Source: CAWANP01 sp963783445 (GTDB lineage: Bacteria > Chloroflexota > Anaerolineae > JAAYZQ01). Taken from it: a stretch of DNA of 64,000 bases. Below the pieces are notes generated by a model. It did no database searches, had not been told where the DNA came from, and saw nothing but the letters and a program-made list of their open reading frames with translations. Location of the stretch: NCBI GenBank assembly GCA_963783445.1, contig CAWANP010000010.1:60924-124923 (forward strand), given 5' to 3'. The position numbers and the translations under genes were made by a program. This document shows positions 39,690 to 47,441 of this stretch, piece after piece (within the stretch, counting starts at the first letter, position 1; every line of letters begins with the position of its first letter).

Positions 39690-40850
39690 CTAAACCCCAA
39701 AGAATGCTCGGTACAGATTCAGGGCCGCTCCCGCGTCGGCCACAGAAAACAACACGACCATTACCAGGACAACGATAGCGACCAGGATAACGACCAGAGT
39801 AACTTTGATCCAGCTAATCGGCGCCTGACCCTGTACCTCACCTGTCTGGCCGTTTACCAAAAAGTGATACACCTTGTCCCGATAGCGGTAGGAGGCAATC
39901 CACACCGGAAAGAGCACATGCTTGTAGGTCATGTTGGAGAAGGCGGTATCTACATGCAGGTTGCGCTGGGTATCGCCAGGCACCTGGCGCGTACACGCCT
40001 GCCAGACATCTCTCTCAATGATCTCTTGTCCCGTCTCCCATGCGTCCCTGAGATCTACGGTATAGGCTTCCGCGCCCCATCCGGATAGGAATCCTGGATC
40101 GTAGGGTGCCAAAGACTTGGTGTCAAAAGGGTAGATCCGTTCTACCATGTCCCGCTCGATGCTGGTCGTAGCGGGCACAAGCACCTCATCGAAGGAGAGG
40201 GGCAGAAAGCCCGAAGCTGGCTCCCAGCGGACTCTCTGGACCTGCCGGGTACGGCGTTCCTGGTTCCCCCGGTCATCAGTCGCCCAATAGCTTTCGGTCT
40301 CGTAATAGTAGTAGCCTGCGTCAGCCTGCCAGTGTGAGGAGGCATAGGCATCGAAGGTCCAAAAGGGAAGGTACACCCCCTGAACGCCAGCCCGAGCATC
40401 CTTGGCGATCTTTTTCACCGGATTTGGCCGGAAGAAACCTCTACCCAACCACTGGCGGAAGAGAGCTACAGCCTGATTCTGGTCCACTTGGAAGGGGAGC
40501 AGCGATTCAGGTTTGATTACCTGAGCTACCTGCTTCTGGGGTACTACCTGGTTCGAGCCGCAAAAGGCACACTCGGTAGAGATGACGTTGGCGTCCAGAG
40601 TATTCACCGCACCGCAGCTTTCGCACTTGATGGAGCGCTTGTCCCCGCCATAGCCTGTTTCATGGGGAGCAGCGACCATCTCCTGCAGAGCAGCCTCCAG
40701 GTCGTACTCTAGGATCTCTTGTTCGGTAACGGGAACGGGGGCGGTGTGACCGCAGTAGGCACAGAGCAAGGTGCCTTGCTCTGCGTCAAAGTCGATCTCC
40801 GCTCCGCATTTTGGGCAGGGGAACTTTTCTACCAGCTCTCCCGATGTCAT
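39690..40850 (-). CDS. Zinc-ribbon protein with C-terminal membrane anchor
   Basis: About 386 aa. Two zinc ribbons lie at the N-terminus (CPKCGAEIDF...CAYCG and CESCGAVNTL...CAFCGS). A large middle domain rich in Trp and Tyr follows (VQGVYLPFWTFDAYASSHWQADAGYYYYETESYW). A YRDKVYHFLVNGQTGEVQG stretch then precedes a hydrophobic helix near the C-terminus. This layout matches the loosely named TFIIB-type zinc-ribbon or primosomal-protein-N'-like membrane proteins found in many bacteria; no function is established. The ATG at 40850 has TGGAGG at the right distance, and the frame upstream to 40982 is probably not translated. Confidence 0.78.
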   Translation of the reverse strand: MTSGELVEKFPCPKCGAEIDFDAEQGTLLCAYCGHTAPVPVTEQEILEYDLEAALQEMVAAPHETGYGGDKRSIKCESCGAVNTLDANVISTECAFCGSNQVVPQKQVAQVIKPESLLPFQVDQNQAVALFRQWLGRGFFRPNPVKKIAKDARAGVQGVYLPFWTFDAYASSHWQADAGYYYYETESYWATDDRGNQERRTRQVQRVRWEPASGFLPLSFDEVLVPATTSIERDMVERIYPFDTKSLAPYDPGFLSGWGAEAYTVDLRDAWETGQEIIERDVWQACTRQVPGDTQRNLHVDTAFSNMTYKHVLFPVWIASYRYRDKVYHFLVNGQTGEVQGQAPISWIKVTLVVILVAIVVLVMVVLFSVADAGAALNLYRAFFGV

Positions 40851-40881
40851 TCTACCTCCATCTGCCATTCTCGCTGACCCG

Positions 40882-40910
40882 ATTTTACCATATCGAGCGG
40901 GAAAGGACAA
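40882..40910 (-). promoter_or_regulatory. Promoter for zinc-ribbon gene
   Basis: Minus-strand TTGTCC (40905-40910), 17-bp spacer, TAAAAT (40882-40887). It is divergent from the radC promoter 45 bases away. Confidence 0.5.
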
Positions 40911-40954
40911 TTGCCCATTCACACCCCAACCCATCCCAGGCCCAGATCGAATCT

Positions 40955-40983
40955 TTGACACCCGTCCCTGCATCAGGTACAAT
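40955..40983 (+). promoter_or_regulatory. Promoter for radC operon
   Basis: TTGACA (40955-40960), 17-bp spacer, TACAAT (40978-40983), about 50 bases before the radC ATG. Confidence 0.75.
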
Positions 40984-41036
40984 AACAGCGGATGCTGGCC
41001 CTCGTTCTAAAGCGGAGCAGACAAGGAGACGAAACA

Positions 41037-41741
41037 ATGAGCGCCGAGGCTGAATACCACCCTACCATCATGGAGCTGCCCAGCAGTGAACGTCCTCGCG
41101 AGCGCCTGCTTAATTATGGGGTCAATGCATTGTCCAATGCCGAATTGCTGGCCATCATTCTACGGGTTGGCGCCCCTGACCAAAACGTCATTCTCGTATC
41201 GCAGGCGCTCCTGTCAAGATTCGGTGGATTGACCGGTATGGCGAAGGCGAGTACAGCAGAACTCACGGAGACAAGGGGAGTGGGTACAGCCAAGGTGGCC
41301 CAACTCAAGGCCGCGCTGGAATTGGGGCGGCGATTGTTGATCGAATCACCCGACGAGCGTGCTCAGATCCGCTCTCCAGCCGATGCAGCCAATCTGGTGA
41401 TGTCTGACATGGGCTTGCTGGAACAGGAACACTTGCGCATCATGCTGCTGGATACCAAGAATCGTGTGCTCGAGACAAGAACCGTCTACCAGGGCTCATT
41501 GAACACCAGCCTGATCCGGGTGGGCGAGTTGTTTCGGGAAGCGATCCGCGCTAACTGCGCCTCACTCATTGTCCTGCACAACCACCCTTCCGGTGATCCG
41601 ACCCCCAGCCCGGAGGACGTGGCCGTCACCAGGCAGATCGTCGAGGCGGGCAAACTGCTGGACGTGGAAGTGCTGGATCACCTGATCATCGGCCGGCAGC
41701 GATTTGTGAGTCTGAAAGAACGGGGATTGGGATTTGGATAG
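41037..41741 (+). CDS. radC: RadC/JAB-domain protein
   Basis: A 234-aa protein with an N-terminal helix-hairpin-helix part (LSNAELLAIILRVGAPDQN, ETRGVGTAKVAQLKAALELGRR) and a C-terminal JAB/MPN-like domain. Its metal motif is LIVLHNHPSGDPTPSPED. RadC was once tied to DNA repair, but that role has been questioned; a nuclease or peptidase role is unproven. ATG 41037 follows AAGGAG. The stop overlaps the start of the HAD gene by eight bases, so it heads an operon of four tightly packed genes. Confidence 0.92.
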   Translation: MSAEAEYHPTIMELPSSERPRERLLNYGVNALSNAELLAIILRVGAPDQNVILVSQALLSRFGGLTGMAKASTAELTETRGVGTAKVAQLKAALELGRRLLIESPDERAQIRSPADAANLVMSDMGLLEQEHLRIMLLDTKNRVLETRTVYQGSLNTSLIRVGELFREAIRANCASLIVLHNHPSGDPTPSPEDVAVTRQIVEAGKLLDVEVLDHLIIGRQRFVSLKERGLGFG

Positions 41742-42435
41742 TGGGTTAACCTATACCGCGGCCTTTTTCGATTTCGACGGTACACTCTATGCCGGCCACA
41801 TCTGGCAGGATCTGGCACGGCACCACTGGAGCACCAGGCGCCATCGACGCTGGGTCATGGCTTACGTGACCCGCAACATGGCTCCCTTTCCTCTCTACAA
41901 GTTGGGGCTCCTGAGCCAGATGGACTTTTATCGTACCTGGGGCGAAACAATGGCTTGGCTGCTGCGCGGTTGGTCTGTCGATGAGAGCCTGGCCCTCTTT
42001 GAGTACCTGACCGACGAGCAGGTCATCCCCAATCTGCACGGGCAGGTGCTGGACCTCGTCCGCCAACACCAACGCCAGGGCCATCTGGTCGCCCTGGTGT
42101 CGGGGCTCTTTACTCCCTGGCTGGAGACGGTCGCCCAGCGACTGGAGATCGCCCACGCCATTGGCACGCCACTGGAAGTATGCGAGGGACGCTACACGGG
42201 TCGTACTATTCAACCCTTGTGTCAAGGCCCCGGCAAGCTGGAAAGGGCAGAGACCTATTTCGCCCAACAGGAGCTGCCAGTGAACTGGGCGGCCAGCTTT
42301 GCCTATGGCGACAGCGGACTAGATGCCGCCCTGTTGAGCCGGGTTGGCCATCCTGTGGCAGTGTACCCCGACGAAAGGCTGCGGGCTGAGGCCAAAACCC
42401 AGGGTTGGCCAGTGTTTGGAGAGGATGACTTATGA
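41734..42435 (+). CDS. HAD-IB family phosphatase
   Basis: A 233-aa haloacid-dehalogenase superfamily hydrolase of the SerB-like IB group. Motif I is FFDFDGTLYAG with the nucleophile Asp, motif II lies in LVALVSGLFTPW, and motif III/IV is FAYGDSGLDAALL. Possible substrates include phosphoserine or lipid-linked phosphates; not decidable here. It starts with TTG inside the end of radC and its stop overlaps the ATG of a small membrane protein (ATGA). Confidence 0.85.
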   Translation: MDSGLTYTAAFFDFDGTLYAGHIWQDLARHHWSTRRHRRWVMAYVTRNMAPFPLYKLGLLSQMDFYRTWGETMAWLLRGWSVDESLALFEYLTDEQVIPNLHGQVLDLVRQHQRQGHLVALVSGLFTPWLETVAQRLEIAHAIGTPLEVCEGRYTGRTIQPLCQGPGKLERAETYFAQQELPVNWAASFAYGDSGLDAALLSRVGHPVAVYPDERLRAEAKTQGWPVFGEDDL

Positions 42436-42611
42436 AACGTCGTCGCGACTTGATCGTAACGAATGTAGCGGCTTTGATGGTGGTGGTCGTGGCATTGCTG
42501 GCCGGCTGGCAGGAAGCGGCAGTCTTTGGCCTGGTTCTGCTGGTGGTGTTGAACTTGATCGTACTCATCAGAGAGCATCAAGTCCGTTCGGAGGATGATA
42601 CAGAAGAATGA
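42432..42611 (+). CDS. 59-aa membrane peptide
   Basis: A short gene. It starts ATGA over the HAD stop and encodes MKRRRD, then two hydrophobic segments (about 8-24 and 30-46) separated by GWQEAA, and an acidic tail ending SEDDTEE. The positive-inside rule suggests an N-in topology with a hairpin in the membrane. It overlaps the start of the GTPase gene by 17 bases in another frame. The tight coupling on both sides supports it as a real gene; I recognise no family. Confidence 0.6.
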   Translation: MKRRRDLIVTNVAALMVVVVALLAGWQEAAVFGLVLLVVLNLIVLIREHQVRSEDDTEE

Positions 42612-43617
42612 CGACGATCAGACAATGACCAAGACAAAGCTACCGGCCAGCATGCTGGAGATCCGGCGCCTGTTCGGTGCCCTCGACTGGACGGACTTGA
42701 CCCGGCAGGTTGAGGCGGAGGCGCGTACCCGGGTGGCCATCGTGGGCCCCGTCAACTCGGGCAAGTCCACCCTATTCAATACGCTCAAGGGCCGTGAGGT
42801 CTCGGCCGTGGCAGCCGTTCCAGGTACCACTCGGGAGCTGCATCACGAACAATGGGAGCCTTTCACCCTTACCGATACCCCCGGCTTTGGCGAGGTGGGT
42901 GGTGTGGATCGGGCTGATATCGCCCTGGATGCAGTCCAAGCTGCCGACGTCATCGTCCTGGTACTGGATGCCGTCGCCGGGGTACGTCAAGCCGACCATG
43001 GCCTGCTCCAGCAGCTCAGGGCCACGGACAAACCAGTGGTTGTGGCGCTAAACAAGATCGACCTATTGGGGAATGACCGGGATGCTGTGGCAGATGACGC
43101 TCGCCGGAAACTGGGAGAGCTGGCTTTGGTTCCCATTTCGGCTAAACGAGGGACCAATGTAGCCACGCTGCTTCTGCCCCGGATCGTGGATGCCCACCCA
43201 TCTTTGGTCGTGGCTCTAGGGCGCGCGCTACCGGGCTACCGCCGGCAGGCTGCCAACCGCATCATCCGCAACGCCTCACTGCTCAACACCCTCGTAGGCT
43301 CGGAACCGATCCCAGGGCTGGCCATCCCCTTCCTGCTGGCGATCCAGGCGCGGATGGTCCTGCGGATTGCGGCTATCTACGGCGAGCCCATGGGTGTCGA
43401 GCATGCCAAGACGCTTGTGGCCACCATTGCCGGTGGACTGAGCCTGCGCTACCTGGCCATCGCCGCGGCCAAGTTCGTCCCCGGTCCCGGCTGGGTCATA
43501 GCCGGGGCGATTGCAGGGATAGGTACCTGGGGCATTGGCCAGGCAGCCGTCCGCTATTTTCAGCACAGCGAAGCTCCAAGGCAAGAAATGGTACCTCTTC
43601 TTGCCGAAAGCCCATAA
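42595..43617 (+). CDS. Era/TrmE-like GTPase with C-terminal membrane domain
   Basis: A 340-aa GTP-binding protein. G1 is GPVNSGKST, G2 is within AVPGTTRE, G3 is DTPGFG and G4 is NKIDL, with ISAKRG as G5. The C-terminal half (about 240-320) is Gly/Ala-rich with hydrophobic helices (LAIPFLLAIQARMVLRIAAIYG; KFVPGPGWVIAGAIAGIGTWGIGQAA), like the DUF697 domain of YcjF-type GTPases. It probably works at the membrane. Two starts are possible: ATG 42595, with GGAGG directly abutting it, and ATG 42625, without a clear site. Confidence 0.83.
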   Translation: MIQKNDDDQTMTKTKLPASMLEIRRLFGALDWTDLTRQVEAEARTRVAIVGPVNSGKSTLFNTLKGREVSAVAAVPGTTRELHHEQWEPFTLTDTPGFGEVGGVDRADIALDAVQAADVIVLVLDAVAGVRQADHGLLQQLRATDKPVVVALNKIDLLGNDRDAVADDARRKLGELALVPISAKRGTNVATLLLPRIVDAHPSLVVALGRALPGYRRQAANRIIRNASLLNTLVGSEPIPGLAIPFLLAIQARMVLRIAAIYGEPMGVEHAKTLVATIAGGLSLRYLAIAAAKFVPGPGWVIAGAIAGIGTWGIGQAAVRYFQHSEAPRQEMVPLLAESP

Positions 43618-43705
43618 CAGTTCCTCGGTGCCTGGCTACGACAGCCAGCAAGAGACCGCAGGACAGCAGCGCCAACGAGGCAGGTGGACCAGGAAGGCAG
43701 GAACC

Positions 43706-43924
43706 ATGAGTCACGAATTGCCAGAGCTATCTTATAAAGAGGTCTATGCAGCCTACGAGGCCGGACAAAAGCTTCACTTGGACGGCCGTACCTACCTGGT
43801 ACGCCCTGTGCCAAAGGAAGCAGGGGACGGGCTGGTGCTGTGGGTTACGGATGAACGCACCTTGGGAGATTACGGTCTGCTCCTATTTCCGGACGGAAGG
43901 GTAGAGGCAAAGCAGGTCAGGTAA
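43706..43924 (+). CDS. Small conserved-looking protein of unknown function
   Basis: A 72-aa acidic protein (SHELPELSYKEVYAAYEAGQ..., ending DGRVEAKQVR) with a predicted beta-rich C-terminal half and no membrane segment. AGGAAGGCAGGAACC precedes the ATG. It lies 89 bases after the GTPase gene and 30 bases before the next promoter, so it is likely the last gene of the radC operon. I do not recognise a family. Confidence 0.6.
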   Translation: MSHELPELSYKEVYAAYEAGQKLHLDGRTYLVRPVPKEAGDGLVLWVTDERTLGDYGLLLFPDGRVEAKQVR

Positions 43925-43952
43925 CCGTCCGAAAGGAGTCGTTCTCAAGTCC

Positions 43953-43981
43953 TTGTACTGCACCCTGGAATGTGTTAGAAT
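43953..43981 (+). promoter_or_regulatory. Promoter for pseudokinase gene
   Basis: TTGTAC (43953-43958), 17-bp spacer, TAGAAT (43976-43981) with a TG element; leader about 85 nt. Confidence 0.6.
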
Positions 43982-44072
43982 GATACCAGGCTTGGCTATT
44001 GAATGAAGGCCCGGCTTTGATCACGGCTGCCGGGTGTATTGGGATCAATTGCTAGCATGGAAGGATGGCGCC

Positions 44073-45311
44073 ATGAAAAAACTCGTAGGGCAGCTCAAAT
44101 CCGGCTACAAGGCGCTAAAGCTCGAAGCGCAGGACCAGGGCGTTGTCGTGTACAGCGGCCAGGAGCCTGATACAAAGCAGACCGTAGCCATCAAGGTCCT
44201 ACCCCGCCTTTTGGGCAGTGATCCGCAGATTGCCGCCCGCTTCCGAGATTTGGCCCAGGGCATTCGCCAGCTCAATCACCCCAACATCACCTCCATTCAC
44301 AAAGTGGGCGAAGAGTCGGGCTTGCCCTATCTCGTCACCCGGGCGCTGGAAAAGGGTCACTCCCTGGCCACCAGATTGGACCAGCCCTGGGCCGTCGACG
44401 CTGCCGCTGACGTCGTGATGCAGGCAGGACAGGCACTTGATCACGCCTACCGCAAGGGCGTCACCCACGGATCGCTCTCACCGGAGAAGATTGTGGTGCA
44501 GGACGATGGTCGGGTGCAGGTAGACGATCTCGGCCTGGCTGAACTGCAGAGGCTCGTGGGCGCGCAGATCGACGAGCCGGTATCTCCATACCTGGCCCCA
44601 GAACGGGCCGCTGGCGAGGCGTCCGGTGCCCAGGGCGATGTCTATGCTCTTGGCGCGATACTCTATAACTTGCTTGCCAAGCGGAATCCCCAGGTGATCC
44701 AGGGACAGGTCCTGCCTCCCAGCCGCTTCAACTCCGAGGTTCCACCTGCGATGGACGCCGTGGTTGTCAAAGCCCTGGCCAGCGACCCTCAGGCACGTTA
44801 TCCCGACGTCAAGTCGTTCCTGGCCGCGCTTGGGGCGGTTACACTGGCGCCAATGGTCAAGCCTCGGCCCTCGAAGAAAGAGGCCCTCTGCCCCGAATGC
44901 GGAGCCGGGCGGCAGACTGGTCACTACTGCCGCAAGTGCGGCGCTCACTTGGAACAGACGGAATCGATCCTGGACCAACCAATCCAGATCACGAAGATTG
45001 AGGTAGGGCGCGTCGAGGTGGGCAAGGGAGTAGAAATACACCAGGAGGTTATTGCTCAGCCGATGCCCGTGGCCAGTGGCGGTCTCGGTGACCTCTTTCC
45101 GGAACCATTGGAAATGCCCGTATTGGATTGTACCGGTCTGTGGCCAACCATGATTGACCAGGGCCAGGATGCCGAAGAGCAAGGTTCGTCGAGAGATACT
45201 GCATCCGTGATTGCCATGCCGGAGCCACCAGCCATGCCGGTCATCGACTGGGCCGAAGTTGCCCCGCCCATACCTGACGTACCTGTCATCGAGGATGGGG
45301 GGATAAGCTAA
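44073..45311 (+). CDS. Ser/Thr-kinase-like protein, probable pseudokinase, with zinc ribbon
   Basis: A 412-aa protein with a Hanks-type kinase fold (about 10-265). The ATP-site Lys is kept (TVAIK, Lys41). The catalytic loop reads HGSLSPEK at 132-139 instead of HRDLKPEN, so the catalytic Asp is Ser, and the usual Lys and Asn are also changed. DFG is DLG and APE is present; the glycine-rich loop is poorly formed. After the kinase part comes a zinc ribbon (CPECG...CRKCG, about 272-290). A Pro-rich acidic tail follows with repeated PEPxxMPVxDW-like pieces. It would bind rather than phosphorylate partners. ATG 44073 has AAGGATGG upstream. Confidence 0.85.
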   Translation: MKKLVGQLKSGYKALKLEAQDQGVVVYSGQEPDTKQTVAIKVLPRLLGSDPQIAARFRDLAQGIRQLNHPNITSIHKVGEESGLPYLVTRALEKGHSLATRLDQPWAVDAAADVVMQAGQALDHAYRKGVTHGSLSPEKIVVQDDGRVQVDDLGLAELQRLVGAQIDEPVSPYLAPERAAGEASGAQGDVYALGAILYNLLAKRNPQVIQGQVLPPSRFNSEVPPAMDAVVVKALASDPQARYPDVKSFLAALGAVTLAPMVKPRPSKKEALCPECGAGRQTGHYCRKCGAHLEQTESILDQPIQITKIEVGRVEVGKGVEIHQEVIAQPMPVASGGLGDLFPEPLEMPVLDCTGLWPTMIDQGQDAEEQGSSRDTASVIAMPEPPAMPVIDWAEVAPPIPDVPVIEDGGIS

Positions 45312-45424
45312 GGTACTGGGAATGACCCTCTAACCGTACCACCCCATATGGGTGGACAAGGGAGTCACATGGGGCAACCGTGGTATACTAGCCTGGCCGG
45401 GAACGCTAAATCGGAGAATATACC

Positions 45425-46063
45425 ATGGAGATTACCTGGTACGGCCATGCCTGTTTTCGTTTGAGCGAGCGTAACGTTGTCGCCGTCACCGACCCATTTC
45501 GTGAGGATCTGGGCCATACCCGCCCCCGCATTCGCGCTGACCTTGTTACCGTCAGCCACGATCATGCCGGGCATGACAATCGGATCGGCTTCCGTGGTGG
45601 GCCCCGCTTCTTTGATGGACCGGGCGAGTACGAAGTCAAAGGCGTGTTTGTCACTGGCATTGCTACCTATCATGACGGGCGCAGTGGTGCGACAAGGGGA
45701 GGCAATACCGTATTCCTCTTTGATTTCAACGGCCTGACCGTCTGCCACCTGGGTGATTTGGGCCACGTACCGACCCAATCACAGGTTGAGGCCCTGAGCG
45801 ATGTGGACGTACTGCTGATCCCTGTAGGTGGGGTACACACCATCGACGCGCCAAAGGCGACAGAGGTGATCAGCCTCATTGAACCAAAGCTGGTGATTCC
45901 CATGCACTACAAAACGCCCGAAGAGAATGCCCGGCTGCACTCGGTGACCAAGTTCTTCAAGGCGATGGGGTTGGCCCCAATTTCCCCCGTGCCGGAGCTA
46001 AAGGTCACCAAATCCTCACTACCAACCGAAACGCAAATAGTCCTGCTCGATCACAAACATTGA
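45425..46063 (+). CDS. MBL-fold metal-dependent hydrolase (UlaG-like)
   Basis: A 212-aa metallo-beta-lactamase-fold protein of the compact UlaG/YtkL-like group. Metal motifs are YGHACFRL at the start, SHDHAGHD (HxHxxHD-type), GDLGH and PMHYKT near the C-terminus. The substrate is unknown; members include lactonases and putative phosphodiesterases. Start supported by GGAGAATATACC. It ends at a long palindrome shared with the convergent radical-SAM gene. Confidence 0.87.
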   Translation: MEITWYGHACFRLSERNVVAVTDPFREDLGHTRPRIRADLVTVSHDHAGHDNRIGFRGGPRFFDGPGEYEVKGVFVTGIATYHDGRSGATRGGNTVFLFDFNGLTVCHLGDLGHVPTQSQVEALSDVDVLLIPVGGVHTIDAPKATEVISLIEPKLVIPMHYKTPEENARLHSVTKFFKAMGLAPISPVPELKVTKSSLPTETQIVLLDHKH

Positions 46064-46073
46064 GAATACTTGG

Positions 46074-46125
46074 CTCATACCTAGACTTCGGAGGTTTTCC
46101 AAAACCTCCGAGGTCTAGGTATGAG
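46074..46125. repeat. 25-bp-arm palindrome between convergent genes
   Basis: Left arm 46074-46098 and right arm 46101-46125 pair over 25 positions with one mismatch and a two-base gap (core CCTCGGAGGTTTT-CC-AAAACCTCCGAGG with one change). No T-run follows on either side. It overlaps the last codons of the radical-SAM gene by eleven bases. It may terminate both transcripts or be a dispersed palindromic repeat. Confidence 0.85.
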
Positions 46126-47441
46126 AGGTTTGCCAGCGTGCAAGCTCCTCCTGCTTGCGCCATTGCCCAATCTGATGCCCCATGCTGGCCAGACGATCCA
46201 GCATGGGATGCAGGGCCGGGTCGACCCGACCAGGAGGGGCATCTTCCAAAGGAGTACCCGGAAGGGGCATGAATGTGTGGGTATGGAGGACAGCGCCCAA
46301 CTCTACCAAGTCCTCCATGAGGCGAACCGTAGCAGCAATGTCTTCCGGTTCCTCACCCGGCAGCCCAAAGATCAAGTCTATGATGGGCGTGAAGCCGCCA
46401 GCGATGATCACTTGCGCAGCGTGGTAGACATCGGCGACGGTGTGACGCCGGCTCAGCGAGCGTAAAAGCCGGTCGGACCCCGTCTGGGCGCCAAAGATGA
46501 GGTTGTCGTTTCCACAGTAGCGGCGTACCAGGGCCACGGCCTCTGGCGTGACGGTTTCAGGCCCAACCTCCGAGGGAAAAGTACCCAAATAGACCCTTTC
46601 CCGGCCCATCAGCGCCGCGGTTCCACGTAGCAGATGCTCGAGGGCATCCAGATTCACCGTCCGGCCATTGTCCTCCGACTGGTAGGCAAAGGCGTTGGGG
46701 GTCACAAATCGGGCGTAGGCATAGCCCTGCTCCATGGCCAGGCGCACCGATTCCACGACAGACTCGACCGACCGGTGGCGCATTTTCCCCCCAAAGAGGA
46801 ACGAGGTCTGGCAGAAAGTGCAAGCACAGGGGCAACCTCGCGTGATCTCGATGGGGCCAAAGCGACGGTGGGCAAGGCCCAGCGGAGGATAGGCATCCAG
46901 GTCTACCGGCTGGGGGCGTGGACCGTGGATTATTGTATCAGGGGCTGTCTGGAAGGCGACGCCCGGCAGCCCAGCCGGCGAACCTCCAGCCAGCAGGCGC
47001 TCCAACAAAGCGGGAAAAGTCATTTCCCCCTCGCCGACTACGACGGCATCGGCTCCCGAGCGAAGTACCTCTTCGGGCCGGGCGGAGGGGTGTGGCCCAC
47101 CAGCGACGATGTAGGGGGCAGGCTCCAGGGCTCGCAGTTCGGCTATCAGGGGCGCGGCGTAAGTAAAGATCTGCAGTCGCGAGCGAAAGGGCGACAATCA
47201 GGTCCTCTGTCGTATCGACCAGATCCTGCAGGCGCGGCACGAGTCGCTCATCCTGCCAAAGGAAGCGAAGGGGCAGCGCGCTGGTGCGCGGGTCAGCCTC
47301 CAGGGCGCCGGTGAGGGCGGCAATGCTGTTCAGGTTGCGGCGGTTGGCGATAAATGCAAGGACAGGGCTGGCGGTTATGTCCTTCCAGGATGAACTCAGG
47401 ACGGGCGGGTCGCTCCTAGGACACGAGTGAGGTGCCATCCA
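46115..47441 (-). CDS. B12-binding domain/radical SAM protein, one frameshift
   Basis: About 442 aa. The first 90 residues (NRRNLNSIAALTGALEAD...) and the following IVAGGPHPSARPEEVLRSGADAVVVGEGE form a cobalamin-binding-like domain. The radical SAM core has GCPCACTFCQTSF with a CX3CX2C cluster motif, and a FGLPGEEPEDI segment later. It resembles the family called TIGR04013-like, of unknown reaction. The frame breaks near 47185. The only usable start I see, ATG 47441, overlaps the end of the phosphodiesterase gene by 26 bases. It is the last gene of the sat operon. Confidence 0.8.
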
